Assembly: GCA_039704465.1 (NCBI GenBank)
Contig: JASFAU010000018.1
Coordinates: 719,139-783,138, forward strand
Direction: 5' to 3'
Length of the DNA stretch: 64,000 bases
Source of the DNA: Plasmodiophora brassicae
Lineage: Eukaryota > Endomyxa > Phytomyxea > Plasmodiophorida > Plasmodiophoridae
In this document: in pieces, positions 46,242 to 57,687 of the stretch
Position numbering within the stretch: the first letter of the stretch is position 1
Layout: every line of letters starts with the position of its first letter
Position numbers and translations under genes: made by a program
Notes under the pieces: model-generated
Seen by the model: only the letters and a program-made list of their open reading frames with translations
Told to the model about the DNA's origin: nothing
Databases searched by the model: none

Positions 46242-47843
46242 ATGATTACGCATAAGGCTCGTTGCGGTCGCGTCGATCTGCAACGGACGGGGAGGAGCGT
46301 TGCCGCAGCGTTTTGCCGTGCGCCTGCGCTGGTGGGTGCTGCACGGCTGCAGCGCGCGCTCGACCGCGGGACTCTGTTTCGGGCGCCAGCCGCCCCTCCC
46401 GTGCCTGCTGCAGGCATGACGATGCGGGTCAGATGGGTGGGCATGGCCAGAGCGTTCAGTGGCAAGCCGTCCGTGCTGGAACAGATCGGGTTGGGGCATC
46501 TGCTGACCAAGGAGAAACCGAAACCGGCGCGGGAGCACAAGAAGAAGCGGGCGCAGAACGAGGCGGGCCATGGCGAGGCGCAGGACGTTGCGAAGGGGGC
46601 GGGCATGGAAACATTGAGGGGTATGATGATGCAGCATTGCCAGGACGTGTCACCGGGCGTGTCGCGGGCGGCGAACTCGGGGCCCACCGTGCTGGGAGGC
46701 CTGGGTCTCGGCCACCTACTGCAGCGGCCAGCCACAAAGGTCGCTGTCAAACCGTCGTCGGACGAGCCGTTACCAAAGTTCCAGCCCGGTAGCGTACAGC
46801 GACCGGAATTCCAGGTCGCCGAGTACAGGTTGCCGGCGACGCTGCCGCTGCGCAAGGGGTACCTCGGCGACCTGGCCAAGTTCCTGGCCGGGCATGGCCT
46901 CCACGACTGCACTGTCGACGTCGTCGCCCAGGCCCTGATCCATCCGTCGTTCGTCGATGTCGACTGGATCAAGGACGCGACGTTGCCTCTCAAGCTGCAC
47001 ACGCTGGCGTTCGTCGGCGACGCTCTCCTGGATTTCCTCATGTGAGCCGCATCCCATCCACTGCCGCGCCGTTGACACTGATCATCTGCCGCAGCGCGTC
47101 GTTCTCGGTGCAGACCCTGCAGAATGTCTCCGAAGGTCGGTGTCACGTCCGTCGTGACGCGATAGTATCCCATGCGTGCTGACGCGCTCGTTCGGCAGCG
47201 AGCCTGCACAAGAACCAGTTCTCGATGACGAACAACAGCGTCCTGTCGAGGGCCGCCATTGCGACGCAGATCGGCCTGAAGCCGTTCCTGGTCGTCAGCA
47301 GCCGCAAGCCGCTGATCGATGAGGCCATGCAGCGGTTTCAGGCGGACGCCCTGGAGGCGTTCCTCGGCGCCATCTACCTGGATCAGGGTACGCTCTGCGC
47401 CTGTCGATGCGCGTGTGACACTCATGCCCTGGCGGGGTCGCAGGGCTCGATGCCGTCTCCCGATTCTTCCACCAACGTCTGCTGCCCGCTCTCTGGGACA
47501 ACCGCGAGGACTCGTACTACGTCGACCCGATCAGCTGGGTGCAGACCGTCTGTCAACGGAAACACCAATGTCAGGACGTTGTCGTTTGTCACCCGCCTTG
47601 TCGCACGCTGCTGATGACGTGATCGCAGGCTTGCCAGCGTACCGCGTCCTGGACGAATGCGCCGACGAACGGGACCGGTTGAATCGGTTCCGGGTCGGCC
47701 TGTTCATCCGCGACGACCTGGTCGCCGAGGCCACCGCCGGGTCCATCGCCGAGGCCCGCCGCCTGGCCGCCCTGCTCACCATGAAACGTGTCGGCGAGCG
47801 CCCCGACACGCTCCTCCTGCCCGACCAGATCCGGTCCGATTGA
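46242..47843 (+). CDS. RNase III-fold / dsRBD protein (possibly mitochondrial, MRPL44-like)
   Basis: Exons 46242-47041, 47095-47135, 47199-47387, 47444-47569 and 47629-47843; 1371 nt give 456 residues. ATGs at 46134 and 46416 are alternatives. The Arg/Ala-rich, acid-poor N-terminus looks like a mitochondrial presequence. The RNase III domain spans roughly residues 210-390: LHTLAFVGDALLDFL replaces NERLEFLGDSVL, so both glutamates of that motif are lost, while the second acidic motif ADALEAFLGAIYLD is intact. A dsRNA-binding fold (PAYRVLDE; GLFIRDDLVAEA; EARRLAALL) ends the protein. Loss of catalytic acids plus a presequence suggests a ribosomal MRPL44/mL44-type role, but this is inference. 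Confidence 0.78.
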
Positions 47844-47964
47844 CGCCCGTCCACCTGCGAATACAGATCGGCTCGCGGTAGCGTTTGGTACGCGGGCGTA
47901 CGTACAGCGCTAGCGGTTCAAGTCAGCGACTCCCGCCCGGGGTCCCTATTCATAGCGAGCGGAG

Positions 47965-48564
47965 ATGGCGTCGATCGCCGCCGATGTCGTCGCGGACGAC
48001 CGCCCGGACCCGTCCCGAACCTACCAGGTCACCGTCGGCGACCTGTCTTGCCCGTCGATCTACGCGTTGCGATGTATGGAGGGAGCACGCACGCGCGCGC
48101 GCTCTTCTCTGCGTTGGGGCAAGGCCTGATGCTCGTCGTGTGCTGCGTGTGTAGATGATTTCCGGCCGCAGTCGGCGGATGTCGACCGCGTCGGGTGCCT
48201 GACCGTGTCCGCGTCGGACAAGGCCGTCTGCGATTTGCACAATCAGTCGGCGACGGGCGCGCCCATCTCGTTCCAGGGCAAGGCCGAGCCCGGCAAGGCC
48301 GTCGACTGCATGCTCGTGTTCGACCCGGACGACAACGGCGGGTCGTTCCGCCTCGAGGGCGTCGCCGTCACCGTCAAGAACCTGACGCACGACCGGCGCG
48401 GTGGCGAGATGGCCGCACACCGGCTCGCCAGCATCGACACCGCCAGCAGCACGGCGAACCAGGCGCCCGCCCCTCTGCAGCCCGACCTCGACAGCATCAT
48501 CGACGACACCGACGACAACGACGACGACGAACTCGAAGGGTCCGAGGATTCATTTTCCGAATAA
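47965..48564 (+). CDS. EAF-family transcription elongation factor
   Basis: Predicted ELL-associated factor that supports RNA polymerase II elongation. Exons 47965-48073 and 48155-48564 (81-bp intron); 519 nt give 172 residues. Splicing creates the diagnostic RYDFRPQS. It is followed by GAPISFQGKAEP, DCMLVFDPDDNG and FRLEGVAVTVKNL, matching the EAF N-terminal fold ('dCvLIFDpxtgxfxLEr'). The C-terminal third is Asp/Glu/Ser-rich, as in the EAF transactivation tail. No ELL partner is seen in this window. Confidence 0.8.
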
Positions 48565-48974
48565 ACGATAGACTATCTGTACATAAATGTATAACCGCTC
48601 CGTTTCGTGGGAAGGGTCCGATCGTCAAACGTGGTCGTTTACGAGACGCTGCCTATCGCCAGGTCAACCACTCTTACTGGTACGGTGCCCCTCAAGCTGC
48701 AATGCCGCGCGACCAGATTCGTTTGAGCGACACGGAGTGGGATGGACAGAACGCTGACGAAAAACGTCTGCGCCACGTCAGTTGGGCATCCAACAACAAC
48801 AAAAAAAAACGATGCACGCCATGGCAAATGATTCGCCACGGTGTCGGTGCCACGTCATCGCTGGCCGCCATCGGGTGGGTCGACATTGCGCAGTCCGCGA
48901 CGGTCCCGGGCCGTCGTCTCTCGTTCGTCTGTCAGTGACAACGCGCGAGCTGGTCAGTGTGATCCGGGCAAACA

Positions 48975-51900
48975 ATGTCGTCGGCGGCGGCGCCACGATG
49001 GGCGCTGGTCGCCGTGCTGCTGGTCGGCGTACTGCTCGGCGGTGCCGGGCATGCGGCCGTGCTGGGTATCGATCTGGGGACGCTGTTTATCAAGACGTCG
49101 GCGGTGGCGCCCGGCTTCGCATTCACCATCGTCCTGGATGAAGCGTCGAAGCGGGCCATGCCCGCCATTGTCGCGTTCGGCGGTGAACAACGGCTGTATG
49201 GGACGAACGCCAAGGAGCGCCTGGCAAAGTCACCGGATGCCGCGTTCGCGTGGACCCGGCGCCTGCTGGGCAAGCCGTTCGGCTGCCCACAGCAGCAACA
49301 GTTGATCGATGCAGGTACAGGAACGAGTCGGCCAGGGTGGGAAGCAGTCTCCTCATTTGTCGCTGAGCAGGGTTTCCGTATGTGTTCAAACCGACCGAAC
49401 GCGGGACGATCGCCATGGAATACAAAGGCGAGGCGTATACGGTGGAGGAGCTGACCGCCATGCTGCTACGCGTTGTCCAGCGTAACGCGAAGAAGGAGAC
49501 GGGCATCAGCATCGACGACGTCGTCATCACGGTTCCGGTCTATTTCAGCCAGGCCGAGCGACAGGCCGTCCTGGATGCCGCCAAGATCGCCGGCCTCAAC
49601 GTCATCTCGCTGATCAACGAGAACACGGCGGCCGCCGTCCAGTACAGCATCGACCGACAGTACAACGTGTCCGAGACGCACACGGCGTGCTTCTTCAACA
49701 TGGGCGCGACGGACACTTCCGTCACCGTCGTCAAGTACTCGGCCTACAACGTCAAGAGCGGTACTTGCTGCCTGCCGGTCGTGCGTTTCGAATCTGCAAC
49801 CTGACCTGCCTCCCGGATCGCAGGGTTGTCCAACCAGACCATTGGCCAGTTCGAGGTCCTCGGGTCAGCGTGGGACGAATCGCTGGGCGGGCAGGCGTTC
49901 GACCTGCGTCTGACGGACATGCTGGCGGCCAGGGTCCAGGAACAGGCCAAGAAGGCAGGTTACGATGACGATATTCGGTCGTCATTACGAACGATGGCGA
50001 AGCTGCGCGACACGTCGACGAAGACGAAGGAGATCCTATCGGCCAACAAGGTCAGTGCCGAACGAATGATCGGTCCCGGGAATATGTCGCTGAGTGTTGC
50101 TGTGCAGGAAATCGTTGTCCAGGTCGAGAGCGTATTCAAGGACCTCGACTTCAAGACGCACGTCCTGCGGTCCGATCTGTACGATGCGTCCGCCGACCTG
50201 TTCGAACGCGTCGCCCCTGTTGTGGAGTCCGCCCTGTCTGCAGCGGGCGTCACCAAGGACCAGGTCGACGCGTTCGTCCTGATCGGGGGCAGCAGTCGTA
50301 TCCCGCGGGTGCACGAAATCCTCAAGGAAGCGCTCCAGCGGAGCGACCTGGAGCAGAACCTGAACGCCGACGAAGCCATGGCGCAGGGTGCCGCGTTCCA
50401 CGCTGCCAACAAGAGTGCCTCGTTCCGCGTGCGCAAGATTGGTATGATCGACAAACTTCAGTTCCCGGTCGGCATCCGTCTCGCCGATGCTGAACCAGGT
50501 ACGCGTAACGAACGTGTCGTTAGTTTTGGATTCGCTGTTGACCCCTGTTCTGCACAGCATCGGATGGGGCCGACCCGTGGACGAAGCGCGCGTCGCTGTT
50601 TAGCCGAGGAGCTCGCGTCAATGCGAAACGTCACGTGACGGTGCCTCGTAGCGGGGATGTTACGGTCGAGCTGTTCCACGATGAAGCCGGGCGCCTGCCG
50701 GTCGGAGCCGACCCGCGCATCGCCAAGTACACGGTCACCGGTATCAAGGACGCCGTTGCGAAGTACAGCGAGCACGGCGAACCCAAGGTGCAGTTGTCGT
50801 TCGAGCTGACATCCGATGGCGTCGTTAGCCTGGTGTCCGGCGAGGTCACCGTCCAGCAAACGACCATGGAGCCTGCGCCGAAAAAGGCGTCACCCAAGGC
50901 GAAGGTGTCGACCAAAGATGACAAGAAGGCGGAGTCAGAGGATGGTGGCGATAAACAGGACGACGTGTCGTCTGACGACAAGGCACCCGACGAGAAATCG
51001 GAGACGGTGGAGATGCGACCCGTTACCAAGACGCACCGCACATCGTTGACGATCTCGGTGGCGTCGCTCGGCCCGATTGGCCTGATGGATGAGTCGGCTC
51101 TGCAAGCGTCTCGTGACACACTGGAGCGGCTGGACAAGGCCGATCAATGGACGGCTGATATTGCCGAGGCACGCAACAGACTCGAGGCGCACATCTACGA
51201 GACCAGGCCCCGCATGTCTGATTCGGACGTCGAGGAGGTGTCGCGCGAGGCCGAACGAGAAGCGGTCGTGAAGGCATTGACCGAGGCCGAAGACTGGATC
51301 TACGATGACCATCCCGAGGAGGAGTCCCCGTCACTGTACAACAACAAGCTGGCGTCGTTGAAGGAACTGTCCGACAACATATTCGTTCGCGTTCGGGAAG
51401 CCAGGGCTCGACCTGAGGCGGTCCGTCTCGCCCAAGATACGATCGAAAGTAAGACGGACTGTTCGCATAAGCCTCTACGACCATTCTGAGACCTTCCCTT
51501 GTCCACAGAGACGCGTTCGTCTATCGAGAGAATGCGCAAGTCCATGGAATGGATTCCGTCCTCGTCCGTTGATGCCTTGGAAGGAGCCCTGAACTCGACC
51601 GCGGCGTACCTCGCTGAGCGGCTCGAATGGCAGGCGCAGAAGGTCCGCGTGACCGCCTTGTCTCCGTTTCGTGTTCGTCGAAGTGTGACCTAACGTTTGC
51701 GTGCATGCAGTCGGCATACGACAATCCAGCGTTCATGGCTGCCGATCTTGTCAAAGAGGCGAAACAGCTCAAACTGAGCGCGGACCGTCTGCTTCGCATT
51801 CCGAAACCACCGCCCAAGCCCAAGGCAAAGACCAACAATACCAAGGCAGCGAAATCCGGCAAGGCGGAGACCAGCAAGGACACCGAAGAACCGGCGCAAC

Positions 51901-51977
51901 CGCGACAGGCAGACTCGGAAACCGTGCCTGATGACGACAGCGCGGCATCCGCCGAGTCCGACAAAGGTGAGCTCTGA
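48975..51977 (+). CDS. HYOU1: GRP170/HYOU1-type ER Hsp70
   Basis: Large ER-lumen chaperone and nucleotide-exchange partner of BiP. Exons 48975-49314, 49371-49760, 49824-50498, 50558-51448, 51509-51642 and 51711-51977; 2697 nt give 898 residues. A signal peptide (ALVAVLLVGVLLGGAGHA) is followed at once by the Hsp70 ATPase phosphate-1 motif VLGIDLGT. Other ATPase landmarks are VITVPVYFSQAERQ, LINENTAAAVQY and LIGGSSRIP. The extended acidic and Lys-rich linker in the beta domain and the long C-terminal helical region are typical of GRP170 rather than BiP. The protein ends DKGEL, a KDEL-like retrieval signal. All introns are 56-68 bp. Confidence 0.94.
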
Positions 51978-53260
51978 TACCGGAATACCCACCCATAGGC
52001 AATCAGTACAATTCAGTGCGAATTATGTCGCTTGGTGCCCCGGTCTGTGCATACCTATTCGATCCCGTCTCGACAGGCCGTGCTCTGTTGTTCTAACTGC
52101 GGTCGTTCTCGTGAAGGCACCCACGTCGCTGCGACGACTTGCATTAGCTTAGGGTAAGGTCACTGGGTCAGGAAGTGCTCCTGACGTCACGAGCCATCGG
52201 CCAACTCCCGCCGACGATTGCCTGTGCGTCCTGGCTTGGGACCAGGTCCAGGAGCCCGCACAGAATTCAGGTTTGCTTTGGACGGCCTGCTGTCCAGTTC
52301 TGTCACCAAGAACACCGTTGGTCATGCTGTTCGCCGCCCTGTCCTCCGATGCCCATGAGGTATGGCGCCGCTTGCTGCTGCTCCTTCCACTCCTCGTTGG
52401 TCTACTGCCATCGTCGACGTCATCAGCACCTAATTCGTCTGTCGCCGGTCGTTACCCCTTGATCCATGTATTGACCTGCACGTACGGTGCAGCCTGATGG
52501 CACCACGTTGTTGGCTCCCTAACTAAGCAGTCGCTATCCATAGACGTGACGTATCGAATATTATCTGCGTTCCATCTTGCGCCTTTGTCGACGGGGCCAA
52601 GAATATGCAGACGTCGGTCTGCATTTCCCCTTTGTCTTTGTCAACCGAGCACGTACGTACGCTGGAAGGCAATCTCATCGAGGCGATTACCGGACCGATG
52701 AGGCCTTCCGCTGGCCTGGAATCGCTGGGTGCACGTCATTGAATGCGAGTGTGGTATTTGCCTGCCGAAATAAACGCTAGCTTCGTGTTCTTCTGTCAAG
52801 AGCGCCATTCGGTATTCCTCTACTTTGACAAGGAGAGAGGAATGGACGGCACACATACAAAAGCATCCCGGCCGGGCAACGGGGGAGCCCACTGATCTCG
52901 TTCGCGCTCTACATTGGTGGGGAAAGCATGCTGAGAGAGCGCAGCTGTTTCCTCAAACAGCGCCGGGAGGTGTGTGCCACGTGGACGGGCTGTTGTGGAG
53001 CGTGGTTAACCACATTGCTGGCAGTCGGTCGCTGATCAGCAATAGTGTTGACACAGGTGAAGTGGCTCCATCAAAGGGAGCATTGTCGATGCGTTCCTCA
53101 ATCTCGAGTACAGCCGACGTCAATGGCCGCAGGGAGCCAGGCCCGGACCTCTCACCACAGCGACGCGCGCAAAGCAAGGGGCGACATGAGACCAAATTAA
53201 AACGTGCACGACTAACGATATGCCTGGCGGGCATCTGATTCGGTAGATCAGATCACGTCC
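51978..53260. other. No supportable gene
   Basis: Only short frames without domain or splice support. The 5' region of the next gene probably lies at the right end. Confidence 0.4.
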
Positions 53261-53566
53261 TTGCGAAGGACAGTGTCGTGGTATTCCAGTCACGTTTCAT
53301 CCCATCGATCGCCAATTATTAGTACGCTTCCTGTTAAGATCAGGTCGTCTGATTGCCAAAGATGGCATTGTAATCGGAGAATGGCGGCTGTGGATGCATC
53401 CCGAATCGGGATCCACGGCGCCCGGCACCGTCGACGCGTCCGTCGCCGCCACCCGAGGCAGTTCTGGTTCGAACCGCCGTTGTTGCATGGGGACGGCGCC
53501 ACGGAAGGTCGTGCAGTAACCGCACCAGTGGACGTGCATACGATTCGCGCGCAAGGCGACTTGTCC

Positions 53567-54607
53567 ATGTACTCGTCGGCAGCGTTACGTCAGCGCGAGG
53601 CCCTGCGCAAGCACCCGGCCGTCGTACAGCGTCTGGAACGTTTCTGGCATGCGTTCGGCGCTCGCGACGTGCTCCATCGCGACCAGTTCGTCCAGGTCTA
53701 CAAGCTAATCTGTACAGCCCTGGGCGTTGGGCACGGGGGGCGCGTCCAGGCGAGGCGCGAATGGCAACGTGACCTGCCACCCGGTCGGGCGTCCAAACAC
53801 GGCATGACCAAAGACGCGTTCCTGTCTTCGCTGTTCGAGGTCGTCGACCTGTGGACCGCGTCGCTCCAACCTGGGCATTACGCGGCTTTCCTTGATGTCC
53901 TCTTCGAGCGGATTACTGATCCCCAGGGTGGCGCCGCCGCTCGCGTATACAAAGACCTCGCTCGCGACGACGTCGGCACCGCTGCACCAGAGTACCCACG
54001 TCGTCGGCAGCGTTCTGCGACGTCACCGCCACCGTCTTCAGTTGCAACTGTGCAGCCTGGCCAGCGCCAGATGCGTCGATGGGCATCGGCGGGGTCGCTG
54101 AGGACTGCTGAGTCCTCTAATCGGGAGCGTGTCCCGCAGCATGGAGGTCATGCGAGGTCCGCATCGATGGACGGCAATGCCATGATGGCGGCGATGAACG
54201 AAGCAGCACCTACTGTGATGCGGGCGGTGCAGGTACAACAGTTCCAGATGCCTATCGATATGTATGGCGACAGCCCGGCCAGCATCGCTCGAAGGTGGCC
54301 TGGATGGACCACATGCAAGGCCGCGCCTAGCTTGCCATCGACGGCGTCGACCGTACCGGCCCGCCCACGTTTGAGGTCATCATCCGCCGGGAACGGCAAC
54401 GTGACGATCGGCGCCCCGCTGGACCTGATCGGATGGAAGAACGACTGGTGCACGAAGGCACAGGCTCGACAGTCCTCAACGATACGACTGCATCAGCGAA
54501 GGCCAACAACCGGTGTTCACAGACGTCACTCGTCGCCCATGCCCGACCAGGTGACCATCAAGGACAGCATCGCCCTGTGCGCCATCAGAGCCAACCTCGA
54601 ACGATAA
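53567..54607 (+). CDS. Helical protein of unknown function with disordered tail
   Basis: The frame is open from 53261, but the preferred start is the ATG at 53567 (MYSSAALRQRE), giving 346 residues; residues before it are Arg-rich and low in hydrophobic patterning. Residues ~1-130 form a compact helical, EF-hand-like module: ALRKHPAVVQRLERFWHAF, FVQVYKLICTAL, then TKDAFLSSLFEVVDLWTASL and YAAFLDVLFERI. The spacing and the 'SLFExxDxWT' motif recall a module found in flagellate and alga proteins, but I cannot name it. The rest is Ser/Arg/Pro-rich and probably disordered. Confidence 0.6.
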   Translation: MYSSAALRQREALRKHPAVVQRLERFWHAFGARDVLHRDQFVQVYKLICTALGVGHGGRVQARREWQRDLPPGRASKHGMTKDAFLSSLFEVVDLWTASLQPGHYAAFLDVLFERITDPQGGAAARVYKDLARDDVGTAAPEYPRRRQRSATSPPPSSVATVQPGQRQMRRWASAGSLRTAESSNRERVPQHGGHARSASMDGNAMMAAMNEAAPTVMRAVQVQQFQMPIDMYGDSPASIARRWPGWTTCKAAPSLPSTASTVPARPRLRSSSAGNGNVTIGAPLDLIGWKNDWCTKAQARQSSTIRLHQRRPTTGVHRRHSSPMPDQVTIKDSIALCAIRANLER

Positions 54608-55028
54608 AAACGAAATCAGTCTAGGTAGATTGTTCCAGGTCTTCGGATGTCAAACAGCCTGCCGGATGGACTATTAGCCGCATTCGGCAGTTCACTTATC
54701 GGTGCTGACGATCATACGCTACAGGCACACACCGGCAGTGATCCCGACCCGCTGACGTCGCTTTCGACGTCGGGCACACGTTCTTCAGCGTCGACGCACC
54801 CACCCATCCATGCACACAGCAGGAGGTCGCGTTGTCATCCGACCGGTATCGTCCCTCGGGAGCAAGCCGATCCTTTCTGGTCGTCACGTATGAAGGTGCC
54901 GCTGAACGTGTTGCCACCCGCGCCTGCTGCTGACGTGCAGCCGCGCCTATCGATCAAGGTGCCAAGGGTCCCTACGTGCGCTCTTGAACACACGCGCTCA
55001 TGCAGGCCCATCAGCGCTGCAGCGTTTG

Positions 55029-55782
55029 TTAGGCGATGGGCGCCGGAGGTACATATGTCGACTCGTCGGCCCTGGATGACTTGTCACCGAGGGCGTCCTG
55101 TTGGTCGGTCAGCGACGTGATCTTTGACAGGGCCGCGATGGTGACCACGACGCTCCCGGTCAGCAGGGCCAGCAGCAGCACGACGACGGCGTCGTGCGCG
55201 TGCTGAACCTGAACACCGTCCGCATCCTGGCCCTGGGCACCCGCGAGCACAGGGTCGCTGTCGAACTCGACGACACCGGGGGCGTCTCCCAGCACATGGT
55301 CGGCCAGGTAGGCCCGGCAACCCGCGCTGACGACGTCCTTGTACTTGGCAAGTTCACGAAGGGACAGCACCCTGAACGAATGTGTCAGGCACCCACTTGC
55401 CGTCACCCACTGGATTGCGAGGTGGGCCCCGAACGTACCCGACGACCTGGGCGTCATCGGCGCAGGCGATCTCGCCGTGCAGGAGCAGGTCGTCGCGGCA
55501 CTGGTCGTCGACAACGTGCACGTTGTGGGCCAGGCAGAACACGATGGGCAGGTGCGCGTTGGGCACGTTGCCGCACAGCACGTCGATGTAGGGTTGACAT
55601 GGCGATGTTCCGGAGCGGAGGTCGCCACGAGCAGGCGGCGCTGCTGGCCCCTTCATCCACGACGACGTCCAGGTCTGGAACAGGGCGCGCAGGGCGGCGG
55701 TACGGCCGCCACCCACCTCCTCGTGCGGACAGGCAGCCGCAGCGGCCGCCACGATCGCTGCCGCCACCACGAGCGCACGCAT
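55029..55782 (-). CDS. Type I membrane protein with GLG1-like Cys-rich repeat
   Basis: Exons 55782-55439 and 55371-55029 (67-bp intron); 687 nt give 228 residues. A signal peptide (MRALVVAAAIVAAAAAA) starts the protein. The luminal part has the spaced-cysteine pattern of the Golgi protein GLG1 (cation-independent CFR/ESL-1) repeats: YIDVLCGN, IVFCLAHN, DDQCRDDLL, IACADDAQ. After the intron, AGCRAYLADHVL adds a Cys. One transmembrane span (VVVLLLALLTGSVVVTIAAL) precedes a short cytosolic tail. It is much shorter than animal GLG1, with one or two repeats. Family placement is by cysteine spacing only. Confidence 0.6.
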
Positions 55783-55973
55783 TGCCAGGCACAGGCGGCA
55801 GGGACTGGACAGCTGGCGCCTGGTGCGTTGAGCGAGCGGCCAGCGCGCCCCGGCGGCAACACACAAGTCTGGGACAGCATGCGGATCAGAAGGACGGTGC
55901 GACCCCGCGCCTGACGACGATCCCCCTGGACCCAGGACGTGCAGCAGCGACAGGCCACGACGACCATCACTCC

Positions 55974-55978
<5 letters not shown>

Positions 55979-56010
<32 letters not shown>
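55979..56010. repeat. (CA)16 microsatellite
   Basis: An uninterrupted run of 16 CA dinucleotides, immediately preceded by a broken CA tract. Confidence 0.97.
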
Positions 56011-56011
<1 letters not shown>

Positions 56012-56091
56012 GCAACAGTGGCCACCAAACGAAAGCCAGACCGTGGCACTCAGGACGAACGACTATATAATGTGTACCATAGCGAATCATG

Positions 56092-57687
56092 CTATGCGGC
56101 ACTGGCGCCCACTTCAGGGACTGCCTCGGGATCGCTCATGATGAGCGGGTCACACTCCAGGACGTCGGTGTCGGAAAAGGAGTCCTCCTGTGCGACGTCG
56201 GTCAGCGGTTCGTGCGCCGGCCTGGCGTCCGACGACGTCGACGACGGGCCCATACCGAAGACGATGCCCATGAAGGGGACGCATAGGGCGCTGGCGTAGA
56301 CGGCCCAGCAGCACATCAGGGTCAGCGGGAACGTCATGGCCAGGGCCGGTACCAGCGAGATCCCGTACGGGCGGACCACGTGCGCCTGGATGATCTCGAT
56401 GAACAGCCAGTGGACCATGTAGACGACGATGGTCGATTTCGTGCCGTGCCGGAACAGGAACTCGTTGAGAGTGCCGTCGTAGAAGGTCTGCCCCCAGCGG
56501 ACGATCAGCATGAGCATGTTCCAGCTGCCCACCACGTAGAGCATACAGTTCATGGCGTCCCTGTAGATCGGGAACGACTAACCACGCACCGATTAGCCCA
56601 TGGGGGTGACGACACAGCAGCAACGTCGGGCGACGTACGTAAAGGTACCCGATGTTGTGGTCGGAGGACGGCGAGCACAGGCACAGCAGGAGGACCATGA
56701 CGAGCAGATGAACGGGCATGAACGCCTTGTACACGCGCGTCTGCCTGTACGCCAGGTATTCCTCGTCAAAGATCTGGTTCAGGGCGCCCTCGACATAGAA
56801 CAGGTTGTAGAACGTGAACGCCATCACCTGATGGTGCAACGCGATGCCACTGGTCTTCGTGTACGCCATCAGCAGCATCGGAAGAAACGTGCACGACACG
56901 AAGACGACGGGCAGGCAATGCCAGCGGCGGATCGCGTCCAGGAAGGACACCACGAGGACAATGACGACGTACGGGATGACGATCAGCACGGTCCACTCGT
57001 GCGGGACATGACACAGCGTCGATACGGCGACCAACGCCGCCAACGTGCAGCCGACGGTGACCAGTGGGACGATGTCGTCTCCGTTCCAGCCGCTCCGGGT
57101 GGGGGTACGCGCGTACCGCCCGCTGACGAAGCCGACGATCGGGTGGTTGACGACGGCCAGGGCGAACAGGACGGCTAGGAACCATAACCACTCCAGGCCG
57201 CCGCAGGCGATCTGATTCGTGAAGAAATCCAGGGCGTACGCGAAGAAGCCGTCGATGGATCGAGCCGCACACGGTCGGTACGCCCGGCCGATGTAACTGG
57301 TCGGCAGGACAAGGAACACCATGCCGAGCAGAAGCGGCACGATCAACCGCATGAACTTTGAACCTGCATGGCACACACCACGATCAGCCCAGTTGGACGT
57401 ATAGGTGCGGGGCGGGCACCGGGCTGACTTGCGAAATGCAGGAACCCTCGTTGGGCGGTGACGGTGGCCGCCCGCCCACTGAAGTAGAAGAAGAGCGGCA
57501 TGCCGAACTGGAGCAGGCCACGTATGGTGGCGTTGATCTTCTCGCGCAGGTCGTCGGTCTCAGGACCGGTGACCCGTCGCAGGCTGACGACTGTATGGAC
57601 GAGGACGACCAGGTAGATGGCGATCGTCCGCATCCAGTCAATGAAGACGACGCGCCGGCCACGCACGCCGATTGACGTCGCCTTCAT
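56092..57687 (-). CDS. Acyltransferase-3 family membrane protein
   Basis: Predicted integral membrane O-acyltransferase. Exons 57687-57429, 57363-56649 and 56560-56092, with introns of 65 and 88 bp; 1443 nt give 480 residues. The N-terminal VFIDWMRTIAIYLVVLVHTV contains the family's R and H active-site pair (DWxRxxAxxxVVxxH). GMPLFFYFSGRA and FMRLIVPLLLG match the next conserved blocks. About ten hydrophobic spans follow, including the HWLFIEIIQ region near the C-terminus. The last ~45 residues are acidic and cytosolic. An ATG at 57789 is an alternative start. Substrate unknown; relatives acylate polysaccharides, lipids or drugs. Confidence 0.88.

Noticed and set aside
55979..56010. CRISPR-like or other structured array
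   Set aside because: Only a CA dinucleotide microsatellite, no spacers. No CRISPR array was seen anywhere.
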